From the NCBI GenBank assembly GCA_916613615.1, contig OU744730.1, forward strand, positions 18,517,406-18,581,405: a stretch of DNA of 64,000 nt. The letters are read 5' to 3'. This DNA comes from Steromphala cineraria. Lineage: Eukaryota; Mollusca; Gastropoda; Trochida; Trochidae. The notes under the pieces were generated by a model that was given only the letters and a program-made list of their open reading frames with translations, had not been told where the DNA came from and did no database searches. Made by a program: the position numbers and the translations under genes. Shown here one piece after another: positions 1 to 11,144 of the stretch (positions are counted from its first letter, which is position 1; each line of letters starts with the position of its first letter).

Positions 1-103
1 TTGATATGTCATTGCATGGGGGTTGACATGAAAACGCTGCCCTGTTACTAATCTTACAATAAAATGAAAGAAACTGTATATATCAAAAGGATAACCACAC
101 ATG

Positions 104-392
104 CGGAATAGCACAGTGGTTAGCGCGTTCGGCTTCGGATGAGGAGGTTTGTAGTTCGATTCCCGCCTGGGGCTCGGCAACTTTGTTTGCAGTAGAGACC
201 TTTTCTACACGCAGTCAGGTTTAGGTGCAATTCTACACTGAACTTCAGCGCTGTACTACCCACGGTTTCCTAGTTCCAGCCGATAATAGCAGGTTTCACC
301 TCAATACATAGCCGAAATAGCGTTGCAAGTTTTTTCCATGTAATCATATTTGCAGCCGCGATTTATGTGAACTATCACCTCACTTACCTCAC
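104..392 (+). repeat. tRNA-derived SINE, copy 1
   Basis: The head has pol III A-box-like (TAGCACAGTGGTTAGCG) and B-box-like (AGTTCGATTCC) sequences. It is followed by an unrelated body (GCAGTAGAGACC, a cysteine-poor non-coding stretch) and a tail of ACCTCAC repeats. The same head and body recur at 36.6 kb and 57.2 kb, which defines a dispersed family. The CACCTC tail replaces a poly(A) tail. This is a retroposed non-coding element, not a functional tRNA gene. Confidence 0.75.
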
Positions 393-1920
393 AAATATGA
401 ATTATAAGACCAATCAAAAATATACTTAGAATTAATTTTGTAAAGATTATTGAGATAATTAAGCAGTTGTATTTATGTAACTTGTTAATTATACCCCACT
501 TCCGGTCTCGTTGCTATGGTTTCCTTTGTTCTAACTGTAAGTATATTGACCGATATACCACAACTTTTCTAATACACCTATTCTTTTTTGCACACCAAAC
601 GAAAGTCAAGTGAAGAGATCTTCAAGTTAGGCAAATCAACCAAGTTGTAAAATTTTGAAATTTTGAGAAATGTTAATGACCAAAGTGGGAATCGAACCAG
701 GGGCCTTAATGTTGCTACGCAACGCCTCTATCGACTGAGCTACTGAGGCTTGATACAGGTGGCAGTACTTTTTGTAGTGCTATGTCTGGATTGTTGTATT
801 TTCCTACATAAGTCATGTATAGGTACTAGTTTGTCCCAAATTTTAATGTAATGAAGTCAGTTTTACAATATGTATCTTATGGATTTTGTTGTTGAAATTA
901 ATCTCAAGTATTTCTACCCTTCTCTTTCTCCCGGTTAAGGAACTCTGGGATATGGAAAATTACTGATTTATCCAGCGCTTCTCTCACAGGATTTATTCTA
1001 GTTGTTATCCTCTCAAGAATTAAAAATAAAAAAAAGTATGCTGGAAACGACATAAGGTCTGGTTACAACAAAAAGATCTCATCATGAAAATTTGAACTAT
1101 TTGCACAGGATTTTTCCTCACCCTCATTTTCACATTTTCAACAAAACCCAGTGAGAAGTTTATATCCTTATCATAACTACACTGAGTTGAGTAGGAAAGC
1201 CTATTATTTTCATAACTTCAATCAACTCTTGTTCATAACTTTCAAAAGACACAAGTTGAAAATAGTATTAAGACACATGTGGGATATGTTGTCTAAAGGT
1301 GTGATATATATTTCATTGACAATGTCTGTACAATTTATATACAAACTTCCGCCTGATGAAGGAATAAGCATAAACTTTGAAGCATTGTTGGTTTTTTCAT
1401 GATTATAATTATTTGTACTTAAAAAAACTTATTGCTTTAAAAAAATATTAATGAAAGGAAAATGACCTGCTTTTCAATCTATAGGCGGTATGTGTCGATT
1501 TGATTTCAACCCTGAATGTTGGAGATTACTTGAACTTGCAGTTTACGTCAATCTAAATACACTCAGATTGACAGTTCATTTTATTAAATATTGTAGGACG
1601 TAGTAAAAAACTGTTAAGCTAGATTTATTCAGTTGAATCTGAGTGTATGTCATTGTTCAGAATTATTTTTGGAATGTAGAAAATCAAAAGGGATAATACC
1701 TTATTCAGTGAACATTCAAAGTACTTAAAATATTTCGCTTTCTGACAACATTCTGTTTGCATTCTAGGCGTGATTAGAAAACTTTTGATCCTATATAAAT
1801 TCAGGTTGCCCTCGTATAAGCCTGATTGGATAAAAACACTTAACAAACACTGGTCAAAGGGATTCAAAGACCTACTTACTTCATAACCTTTAAACATAAG
1901 CGTGGGGTAGTGATTTATAT
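393..1920. other. Intergenic DNA upstream of the GPCR
   Basis: AT-rich sequence with only short, low-complexity open frames and no recognisable coding similarity. The only structured item is a tRNA-like remnant at about 678-750. Confidence 0.5.
678..750 (-). repeat. Degenerate tRNA-like sequence
   Basis: Read on the minus strand, it has an A-box-like TAGCTCAGTCGATAGAGG and a B-box-like GGTTCGATTCC at tRNA spacing (73 nt in all). The anticodon arm closes with a 3-nt loop, and the acceptor and T stems pair poorly, so a working tRNA is unlikely. It may be a tRNA pseudogene or the head of a SINE. Confidence 0.3.
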
Positions 1921-2257
1921 TTGGTGCAATCATGAAGGAAGTTTATTTAATATATTCTAACATACACATGAGGTCGGAAATCTATATTTACTTCCTTCTT
2001 TTAGATCCGTTTTACATCACCAACCATTTTCAACTCATCAAGGACAAGGGCCAACGAGACAATACAACAAAATGAACGGTACGTGTTTGATGCAATCAAA
2101 AAGGAAGTTTATTTAATATATTCTAACATACACATGAGGTCGGAAATCCATATTTACTTCCTTTAAATCCTTTCTTCTTCACCCAACCATTTTCGATTTC
2201 ATTTTAGAACAAGGGCCAACGAGACAATACAGACAAAATGAACGGTACGTGTTTCTT
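1921..2257 (+). repeat. Tandem duplication of a GPCR 5' exon (two ~165-bp copies)
   Basis: Copy 1 (about 1921-2086) and copy 2 (about 2087-2257) share AGGAAGTTTATTTAATATAT, the block CACATGAGGTCGGAAATC, the block GGGCCAACGAGACAATAC, and an ATG-AAC-G followed by the splice donor GTACGTG. Each copy therefore carries its own leader, start codon and 5' splice site. The copies differ by small indels and substitutions, mostly in the middle. Confidence 0.85.
2072..2078 (+). CDS. Alternative upstream start exon (copy 1) of the GPCR
   Basis: ATG-AAC-G at 2072-2078 is followed by GTACGTG, identical to the second copy at 2238-2244. Spliced to 2559 it would give exactly the same protein start (MNG-SSDWH). 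It may be used from an alternative promoter, or be silent. Confidence 0.5.
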
Positions 2258-3928
2258 AAACTGAAATTTCTTTCTGACACAAGTTTAGCTTTGTTTTTTT
2301 AGCTTGCATGGGTATGTTTCTGGGTAGGTAGTGCCATAGATCGTGATGAATCTAATAGATACAATATGATAAATATTAAAAATGATAAAAGGAAATGTGT
2401 TGAAAACCCACAGAACGATGGGCAATTTCCATTAATGTCCGTAAATTCATTCAAATATCTTTTTATCCGAATATTAAACATTATCTTGAAGTTATTATAT
2501 TGATGTCCATCAAATTCAGTTAAGGATGTTATTAAGTATATTATCTTTGTCATTGTAGGTAGTTCCGATTGGCACAATCCATTAACTAGGAATATATCAA
2601 GGGATGTTCTCAATGATGAATACGCCGCCAAGGTTTGGCCTGCCATTTTGTTTCTCTCAGCTCTGATGGTGCTCGGAATCTTGGGGAATCTTCTCGTTTG
2701 TGTAGTGTACTGGTTTGACCTTTCAAAGGTCAACAACCGGTTCGTACTGGCTCTCGCTGGCATTGACTTGATAAACTGCGTAATGAACATTCCTGGCGAC
2801 CTTGCTGATTTGACGGTAAAGTACTCTTTTGGGGATTCATTCTTCTGCCCTGCAAAAAGTTTCACGGTAACATTTTGTCCTGTGGCGTCTGCAAGTATTC
2901 TACTAGCCATATCAGTAACACGATTTCAGAAAGTCTGTAAACCCTTAGGAAGGCAGACAACACTTGGAACTTCAACAGTTGCCATCGGTACAAGTATACT
3001 TCTGTCATCGTTATGCGCATCTCCTGCTGCGTTTGTGAAACAACAAAAACTGATATTCATTGACGGTATTCAAACCAGTGAGTGCTACAGAGGGGGAACG
3101 TACATGGACAAAATATACAACATTTTCCTCTTTATGCTTTTCATATCGACATGTTTGATTCTCATAATCCTGTACAGTTTTATTTGGCATCGCCTTCGAA
3201 AACAAAAAAAATTTAGGAATCAATTTAGTCGTCAGACTTTAATAGGTAATCAAAAATTATCGACAGAACAAACGAATGAGTCCTCTTTTGGGACTGAAGA
3301 TTGTGCTGGTTCAAATGATCAACCGTTACCTGGTAGCTTCTCGTCAGAATCTCCAGCCTTTGTCACAAGATCAAAAGGCATATTCATGACTTCATCATCA
3401 AAATATTCAGCATCAATGCCATCATTGAAATCAACAACATTGACTTCCTCATGCAAATCAATGCCCTTGGCTTCCGCGGCAGAGTCATCATCTTTGACAT
3501 TCCAATGTAATTCAACAGCTTTAGAATCACCATTGACTTTTGGAATGCATGGAATTCAAAACAACAGTAACTACGAACGCACAAGGAATTCTCCTTCAAA
3601 GAACAACGTCCAAAGAAAGAGAAGTATCATGAAAACTCTATCTAAATCTTCCAAACTGGACAAGACAACCATCATGATGCTGTTGGTGACCCTTGTGTTC
3701 ATCTTGAGTTTCCTCCCCTACCTTTGTCTCAGCAGTATTAAAGATTTTTACCCAGAAATATTTCAGAACATGACCAGTGTTCAACTCGCTTCCTATCAAC
3801 TCTTCTATCGTTGTCATTTCCTCAACAGTGCCCTCAACCCCTTCATCTACAACTTCTTTAGCCTCCAGTTCAAGGAGAAGTTAAGAAGCCTTAGAAGAGG
3901 AATGGTGAGGAAATTGCGACCAGGGTAG
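2238..3928 (+). CDS. Orphan rhodopsin-family (class A) G-protein-coupled receptor
   Basis: A plasma-membrane seven-helix receptor of unknown ligand. Coding begins in a mini exon (M-N-G; ATG at 2238, or at 2072 in the upstream copy) that splices at GTACGTG to an acceptor at 2558. Exon 2 is 2559-3928, and the protein is about 458 aa. Seen: N-glycosylation sites NGS and NIS near the N terminus; TM1 with GN (about 33-56); TM2 about 63-85; TM3 about 102-125; TM4 about 139-162; TM5 about 186-212; TM6 with FxxxFLPY (about 374-398); TM7 with NPFIY (about 415-438); and the expected TM3/ECL2 cysteines (FCPAK and SECYRG). ICL3 is about 150 aa and very Ser/Thr-rich. The DRY site reads TRF. The architecture resembles peptide-type receptors that are expanded in lophotrochozoans, but a ligand cannot be named. 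Confidence 0.85.
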
Positions 3929-5286
3929 GATAGGGGTTGATTGGTGGAAGAAAGGGAATGGTCTGTCATTTCGTGTTTGGTTCTTACAAACTGGCATGCA
4001 CAGTCTGAAGAAGGAGGTGAATATATAGGACATTGGAATCGTCATTTGAAGGTCTCATCGCTGTAGACTATTTCAATCTAATACCTTTTGGAGAAATATT
4101 CAAAAATCCAAAACAGCCGTCCCATCTAAGGAAGATTGGCGTTTGATTAAAGTTCACATAACCACAAACATATTTCACTATTTTCTTTGGAATATAGAAA
4201 GTCTGATTACAATATTGTATAATGTGGTTAAGGTCGCTACTCAAATATGTTTAGTTTGGTAATGAAAGCCACTTTTGATGGACCGCTTAGACCTATCTGA
4301 CAACAAACAAGTGAATGCATGACTTGTCACGCCCCCATTTTGTGACGTCATAAACAGAATCAGCCTCGTTATCTATACATCAATCGTAACAATAACACAG
4401 GAAAAAAACTAATAATTAACGATTTTCATGAAATGTTTTCCGCTCAGTTAGATAAATCATTTGACGACGTAACACTACTAACCATTTAGTGTAAAAAAGA
4501 TATCTGCATCAATAGTAATTTACTAATTATTTAGGGGTTATTTCCGTTGAAATAATAATGCGTTACTCTGTATAGTCTGTGTATTACGTCACGACCGCGC
4601 GAGTTTTATGGCCCCTTACCCAGGTGGTTTCTTCACAGCCGATAATAACGCTGTCTATATGAAAGGCTAATAAAAAGGTGTTTATTTGACAAATTAACAA
4701 AAATTAAGTCCAGCTTTTATTTTTGTAGAAAAATCTTTGAACGAAAATCGAGAAGTGGTAAGGTCGACGTTAGTTGATGTTTTGGTTATCATGATATAGT
4801 AGGAGATTCGCTGATATAAATACGCTGCTAAAGGCGGATGTATATTTCAATGAAATTGTTATAGTTTGATAGCTTATGTTTAACAATCCTCCTGTTATAA
4901 TTGAATCATAGACCTTAACAATAGAACAATAGCTTTGTCATCCAATAAACATCCTGTTTCCCCAAATAAATCAACGTCTTTGTTTTGCTTCCGTTTAGCA
5001 CTTCATCGTCATATCCGCCTTATATCTGCATAAAACAGACATCCTTGCTTTCTCCCTAATAACTGATCGCCGAGTGTTTCTTAAAAACAAGCTCTACAGC
5101 TGTTCACTAACCTGCGTATGTAAGTGCAAATATCATGAAATATGAAATGCGAAAACGAAATGGATGTGGAAATTTTACTATGCACGTTAAGATACAGTTT
5201 GCGTTAACATGTTCGTATGTCATACCAAGCAGATAACCGTAACAAGTTTAGCAGGTAAAAATACAATGAATTTTTGCGATAATAGT
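3929..5286. other. 3' flank of the GPCR and intergenic DNA
   Basis: No coding sequence is recognisable. One perfect CRE-like TGACGTCA lies at 4343-4350. The remainder is unannotated AT-rich DNA. Confidence 0.4.
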
Positions 5287-6240
5287 AAAAGTAATATTTA
5301 ATAATAATAGTGGGTATTTTTAAAAGCGCCAACTTCCGTGCATTCAATGCTCGCTCAAGGCGCTAAAGATAGCAATAAAGAAAGAAAGAAACAGTAAAAC
5401 TATACACAATATATACAGAGTGCTTGAGTTTAAGGGAAATAGAATCTAAGAGAATGCCATGGAGAAGTAATAGGTTTTCAAGATGGATTTGAAAGAGTTA
5501 AATGATTTGGCACATTTCACGTCAGCTGGCAGTGAATTCCAAAGTGAAGCTGCAGTGTAGGCAAAGGTCCTATGTCCATAGGATACAAGTCTGACTTTAG
5601 GAACTGCAAGTAGGTGTTGATTCTGTGATCTTAGAGATCTAGCAGGGGTGTACTGAGAAAGAAGTTCAGATAGATAGTCGGGAGCTTGACAGTTCAGACA
5701 TTTATATGCAAGGCACAAGATCTTGAAATTCACACGGTACTTAACAGGGAGCCAATGAAGGAAAATGAGAGATGGAGTGATGTGATCTCGTTTCGATTTC
5801 AGACAAACAACTCGGGCAGCGGAGTTTTGAATTTTCTGAAGTTTCTGTTCTTGTACAGTGGTTAATCCAGCAAGCAGGCTATTACAGTAATCGAGTCTGG
5901 AAAGCACTAAAGATCTAACTAGAGAGTGGGCACAGTCTGTGGTAATGTAACGGCGGATGGAGCTGATGGTTCTGAGGTGGTGATGGCAAACTTTACACAG
6001 ATGGTTGATGTGGGCATCCAGAGAAAGGGAAGAATCTATGTACACACCTAAATCTTTAGCAACAGAGCAGGGTTTGATGACAGATGACGCAATCTTGACA
6101 CTAGAGACAGTTACTCCCTGCCGCTGCCGATGGCCACCAGCTATTAGCAGTTCCGTCTTGCTGTCATTGAGCTGCAGCTTCCTAGATGTCATCCATCTCT
6201 TCACGTCAGTTACACAGTCATCTACAGTCTGAAGATCTGC
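5287..6240 (-). mobile_element. 5'-truncated LINE: C-terminal reverse-transcriptase region and 3' tail
   Basis: The open frame at 5446-6204 (252 aa) has the end of a non-LTR retrotransposon pol: KTELL near the start, LGVYID, SRLDYCNSLLAGL, LQKIQNSAARVV, LHWLPVKYRVNFKILCLAYK, and RTFAYTAASLWNSLP. This arrangement is typical of CR1/L2/Rex-like LINEs. The catalytic palm motif and endonuclease are missing, so the copy is 5'-truncated, as usual for LINE insertions. The 3' tail (about 5290-5345) reads GCGCCTTGAGC ... GGCGCTTTTTAAATACCC then an ATT-rich microsatellite, a recognised form of LINE 3' end without poly(A). It is not an active element. Confidence 0.85.
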
Positions 6241-6390
6241 AGATAGTGAATTTCACAACTGTGCATCCTCCTGTATTAATACTTCATTGAAACCATGTTT
6301 GAAACAGACCTGAATCTGCAGATAGTGAATTTCACAACTGTGCATCCTCCTGTATTAATACTTCATTGAAACCATGTTTGAAACAGACCT
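6237..6390. repeat. Tandem duplication of about 77 bp
   Basis: The block starting CTGCAGATAGTGAATTTCAC and ending GTTTGAAACAGACCTG occurs twice in succession at the 5' break of the LINE. No gene is present. Confidence 0.8.
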
Positions 6391-6710
6391 GTACCAATAC
6401 GATACAATACGCGATTGTTATTGCTAATCATCTGTATAGATAACATTAATAAATGAATCTGAATCTGATTCAGATAAAAAGAAAAGAAAATCTAGTTGTG
6501 CGCGACAAAGACGGCTTTCAAAGGTATATTTTATTAAGGAAACGGAAATTGTGAGATGGCCACACTTGATTCGCCTTCATGTCGGCTGCCATATAGTGGT
6601 AAATTGTCTCCAATTTAATTGAGTTTGATCAGATTTTTTTTGGTCGCAATATTTATTAAAAAAATAGAATGAATACAGTAAAAAATAATCAACTTCACTA
6701 CACTTTGAAA

Positions 6711-7073
6711 ATGGGGCAGTAGCAAGTTTTTTGAAAATTTTATATTTTAAAATGTTCACTGATAATTGATAGTTAATGCTATATGTATTATTTTGACAGT
6801 GTCGAAAATCTCATTACACAAGCCAATCATATATAGCCAGAGGACGAAGTATGAAGATTTACATACTGAAATCCATTGGCGGCCATTTTGTGTGAACACC
6901 TTTTTTCATTTTGTTTAAGAAAAGGGGATTGCATGACTAAACTTTACGTTATATGATTGAATTATTACTGCTACATTGGGTTTAAATACATTGTCTTTCA
7001 ATTGGAACCATAAATTTTCATGTTCCTGACATCACCTTATATTCCCCCTAAAAACGTGCTACTTCCCCCTTAA
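6711..7073 (+). mobile_element. TTAA-type MITE, old copy
   Basis: Begins GGGGCAGTAGCAAG and ends CGTGCTACTTCCCCC, with the family's internal CCATTGGCGGCCATTTTG block. It is more diverged than the copies at 46.7, 53.1 and 55.7 kb, and its ends have lost the exact TTAA. Non-coding. Confidence 0.75.
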
Positions 7074-8740
7074 AAATGCTAAATCATACTTGCAATATTT
7101 TAAAAAGTATTTTTAATGTATACGTTGTATTTTTAGAAAAATTCAGCGACCAACCTTGAGAAAATCGGACCAAAATTCATCAAATAGGAGATAATTTACC
7201 AAAAAATACCGAAACGGCAGTCGACATAAGGGCGAATCAAGTGTGGCCAATTCACAACTTCCGGTTTCTAAATGTACGCTTGAAAACCGTCTTTGTCGCG
7301 CTCAAATAGATTGTATATTCTTTTTCTCCAAATTAGGTATTCGTTGCTGTCAAAGTTGATACCCATCGAACGCAATTACAGTAGTTGAGACACGGTGTAA
7401 ATCCTACAAGCATAATGATTACGTCACCGAAAGCGGGTTCGCAAAATGACATGCCCGTTCTAGGAGGGGTACTGTGCTTGAAGCTTCGAAATAAGTATGT
7501 TATTGTTGATTAAATAATCTAAATATTAAATCAAAATTTCGACGAAAGATTTTTCTACAAAGTGATGTATTTCATTTCTCAATAGCTAAGTTTCATCCTG
7601 AACCGCTTGCAAGTATGATACAGCATCTTTAATGCAAAAGAACACATATGGCTAGTGTGCATAGCTGTCGATCGCGTTGTAGAGGAGATTACGAAAGAGT
7701 TTGACCAAAGGTCACTTTAATGACCTGCTAATAATGTTAGGATTGACTGTGAAATGTGTTATATACACACAAAAAATACATACTTCCGTGGAGAAATTAC
7801 AACATAATCCTCTTCGTTTTCGCAATACTACGATGCCTCAAAGACATCCCGATTTACATAATATTGCACTAGAACAGTAACCTTAATGTACGCAGCTGTA
7901 TACCAAAAGCGATAAGTATGTCTCTTCGCGGGAGCTTTATATCAGGGGAAACATTCAGCAGTCTGTAGTTAGACCTTGTGGAGGAGAAACTACTTTCCCC
8001 ACATTAACGGTTACTTGATTCGCTTCTCAATGTTTGGATATTTTATGTTGTTTATCAAATAAAAATCAAGAAAATGTAACCCCCAGTAATGTTTCAACTG
8101 GGTCAAAATGTACTAATTAAATAGTTTCCAAAATACCCCGAAAGCACTGGCTATTTTTAAGACGTAAGAAAAAAGTCAGAATTTACGGCAATGTAATAAC
8201 GGACTTTTTGGACATATAATATCACATCTAGATAGGTATTTGAGCGGCTCCATTTCGTTGTGATTTCCTCATTTATTTAGTGTACCCGAACAGCTATGTG
8301 TTGAAATATGTTTCATACAGGAAACATGTAGTTTTTCGGGATCTATTGTTGCCTAATAAGTGACACTGTATCCCGTCTTGCTGAAATTATTTGTTTACGC
8401 AGCTGTTAGCTCAAGTGTTTAACTCTAGTTTTATTGAACAATGTTTGAATGAAAAAATAATGGTCATATTATGTGACAACTCAGGATTGATAGTGTACAG
8501 ACACATGTAATATTTCAGCGATTGTACATGATTATATCCAACTTGATTAGTAGGCCATTATACTTTTGTTATAAATTTCCTCGCAAAATACATATTTTTG
8601 GCATTCAAACAAACAAATAGATTTCTTTATTATATGATTGTGGGTGAGATACTCTGTTTTATTACTCTCCCGTTGAAGATATCGCTGTTTAATAAATCTA
8701 CAATGTTATTACACATTGTGTATTAACATCGCGCGCTGAC
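7074..8740. other. Intergenic DNA without recognisable genes
   Basis: No supported coding frame, RNA gene or repeat boundary was seen here. Confidence 0.4.
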
Positions 8741-8881
8741 CGAATGACGTGACGTAATGATGACGTCACAATTGTTAAGTATGACGTCATAATGTCAGCG
8801 GGCCGGCCGCGACAGTCATGTTGGCGACTTTCTTTGTATGTTTACGATGTTATTAAGCAAGTAATAAATAAAATACTAAAC

Positions 8882-9003
8882 TCGGTCCCGTTTCATAACA
8901 TTTTTATGAAACTCGTGAATGGTATAGGTATTGAACTCGCTTTCGCTCGTTAAATACCAACCCATTCACTCGTTTCATAAATATGTTATGAAACGGGACG
9001 TCG
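8882..9003. repeat. Foldback (hairpin) repeat 1
   Basis: The left arm GTCCCGTTTCATAACAT is matched by the inverted right arm ATGTTATGAAACGGGAC, with secondary arms around CTCGTGAATGG and CCATTCACTCG. Almost the whole 120 bp can fold into one stem. Confidence 0.8.
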
Positions 9004-9042
9004 TTTAGTATTCTCTATCTATCAGTGAAATAAACCCTCTAT

Positions 9043-9108
9043 CTGGCTACAGTGGCGATAACCTTTATCGCCACTCTACTGAGTGGTGATAAACTTTATC
9101 ACCACTCG
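9043..9108. repeat. Two adjacent short hairpins
   Basis: GTGGCGATAA ... TTATCGCCAC is followed directly by GTGGTGATAA ... TTATCACCAC. These are diverged copies of the same small inverted repeat. Confidence 0.75.
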
Positions 9109-9300
9109 AATGACGTCAAGTCCAAGAGTTTGACGTCACGTAACAATGGTCTGACGTCATGAATTCTCATATGCCGTCACACTGCTACCGCGGTGACGGG
9201 CTCTTCCAAGCGGCCGCTCAACATGAAATTGGTCTCTTTTGACGTTACTAGACGGATTTCATCATATAGTAAATAGAATATCTGTCAATTCTTGACAAAT

Positions 9301-9412
9301 ACCATGTTTATCTCATCTCGTGAGGTATAAAAGTTAAATATTTCCACTCGTGGCTGCGCCACTCGTGAAAATATAAACTTTCTACATCACTCGATGAGAT
9401 AAACATGGTATT
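9301..9412. repeat. Foldback (hairpin) repeat 2
   Basis: The arm ACCATGTTTATCTCATC is inverted as GATGAGATAAACATGGT. The inner parts TTCCACTCGTGG and CCACTCGTGAA also pair. It has the same style as the hairpin at 8.9 kb but an unrelated sequence. The minus-strand open frame here is a by-product of the palindrome. Confidence 0.8.
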
Positions 9413-10836
9413 AGTCAAGAAAAGACAGATATCCTCTATTAAGTGTAACCAATAACAATTTACAGTGATGTATGAACGTTGCACCACGGTGCTCATGTAT
9501 GTTTACAATATGTGTACAATCTGATGTATAATAGAACTGTGGTCTTTTTACTGAAATAAAATATCTCTCTTACAGTGGCCTATTATTAGGTCTTCAAGAC
9601 AAAGTCTGGAAGACCTATTGTTTTTACACTTATTCTTCAAGTTCTTTTCCTTTTTCTTATTAGGTCTTCAAGACAAAGTCATGAAGACCTATTGTTTTTA
9701 TCCGATTTCTTCAAGTTTTTTTTTTTATTAAGGATTCAGCTTTCAAGCTGAATCCTTATTGTTATTGGCGTGTTTTATTATTATTTTTATTCCACCGATT
9801 TTGTTAGCAGCTTTTAGCAAAAACGGCTGATGGTATAACAGCAACATTTTGTACACTGATAGCACTCTATGAGAAGAGGCCATAGTAAGCTTTTGGGCGA
9901 AATCGGTCGACAAATAAAAGGTCAAGGTCGAATCTAAGTTCGAAAAATTAACATGGTTTTTTTTTTCAAAATGCACTTAGCGACCTGAATTTTTTTTTAA
10001 AAGATGCGCAATAAAAAATGATGGAAAAAACCAAATCATGGCAAATTCGTAGGTCACGTGGTTTGGCCGCCATCTTGGTTTTAGTGCATTTTTGGCGATT
10101 TCCGACCCCACCCACCTTTGACAATCTTCTCCTCTGAAGATACTTGCACTACAGAGCTCAAATTCATACTAAATGTAGCTGAAGTATTGTAGATTCGAAT
10201 TCCTAAAGTTGAAAGACGTAACCTTAATAGTTTTTGTGCTATGACGTTTCAAAGTTGACCAAAATCTAAAAATCGCAAAATTCAAGGGCAGATAACTCAA
10301 AAACCAGACCTTAGAACTTAATGATTTTTGCATGAGAGTTAGACATTGGCAAGGTCTTTAGGATACAAGAATAAAATCGCTCGCGAACAGTCATTTCCGG
10401 TCGATGGGACGTGTCAAATTACATGATAAGTCAAAATTTTCGGACCCCACCCACCTTTGAGAATCTTCTCCTCTGAAGATACTTGCACTAGAGAGCTGAA
10501 ATTCATACTCAATGTAGCTGAAGCATTGTAGTTTGTACGTTGATTTCAAGAAAGTCCTAACGTTGATACTTTTCTTGCTGTGATCTTTCAAAGTTGACCA
10601 AAATCTAAGAATCGAAAACTTCAAATGCAGATAACTCAAAAACCAGAGCAAAGAATTTCATGATATTTGCATGAGAGTTAGACATTGGCAAGGTCTTTAA
10701 GATAAAAGAATAAAATCGCTAAATTTTTTTTCTCGAAAAAAATGGCTTGGAAAAAAAAGCACTTTTTTCGATTTTATTTGATAAAAATCCTTCCCAAGGG
10801 CAGGGAAACACCGCAAATGGCCAATGAAGTCTGGAC

Positions 10837-10837
<1 letters not shown>

Positions 10838-10870
<33 letters not shown>
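10838..10870. repeat. Poly(A) tract of about 30 bp
   Basis: An uninterrupted A run sits inside the composite repeat region. It could be a slippage-prone tract or a retroposition scar, and nothing gene-like precedes it. Confidence 0.7.
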
Positions 10871-10873
<3 letters not shown>

Positions 10874-11144
10874 AATTTCAAGTATATTTCTTCGTCCTCT
10901 GCCCTCTGTCCCCTTCTCTCCCTTTATCCCTGCAGTCTGACTACTTGTCTGTCAGCTCTGAGAATTTCAGGCAGATATCAATTCAAGTTTTCGAGTTATG
11001 TGCACTTGAAATGGTAGGTATGGTATGACCTCAAAACAGCTTTTCCCCCCCTTAAAAAATAAATCATGCCAAAGTTGCTACAAATGGGCTCAAGCACTCA
11101 CATATTTGGCTGAATCCTGTAATCGTCGCTTTGCGACTATATTT

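Larger units (their letters stand above)
8742..9160. promoter_or_regulatory. Cluster of five perfect CRE palindromes
   Basis: TGACGTCA occurs at 8761, 8782, 9111, 9131 and 9152, and a related GTGACGTAAT lies near 8750. CRE is the CREB/ATF binding palindrome. The sites flank foldback repeats, so they may be part of the repeat rather than a genuine enhancer. Confidence 0.4.

Noticed and set aside
678..750. Functional tRNA gene
   Set aside because: A and B boxes are present, but the anticodon arm has a 3-nt loop and the acceptor and T stems do not pair.
2299..2910. 203-aa minus-strand frame over the GPCR
   Set aside because: Antisense shadow of the receptor coding exon, with no domain of its own.
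5446..6204. Host gene encoding a 252-aa protein
   Set aside because: The sequence is the C-terminal part of a LINE reverse transcriptase, and a LINE-type 3' tail follows.
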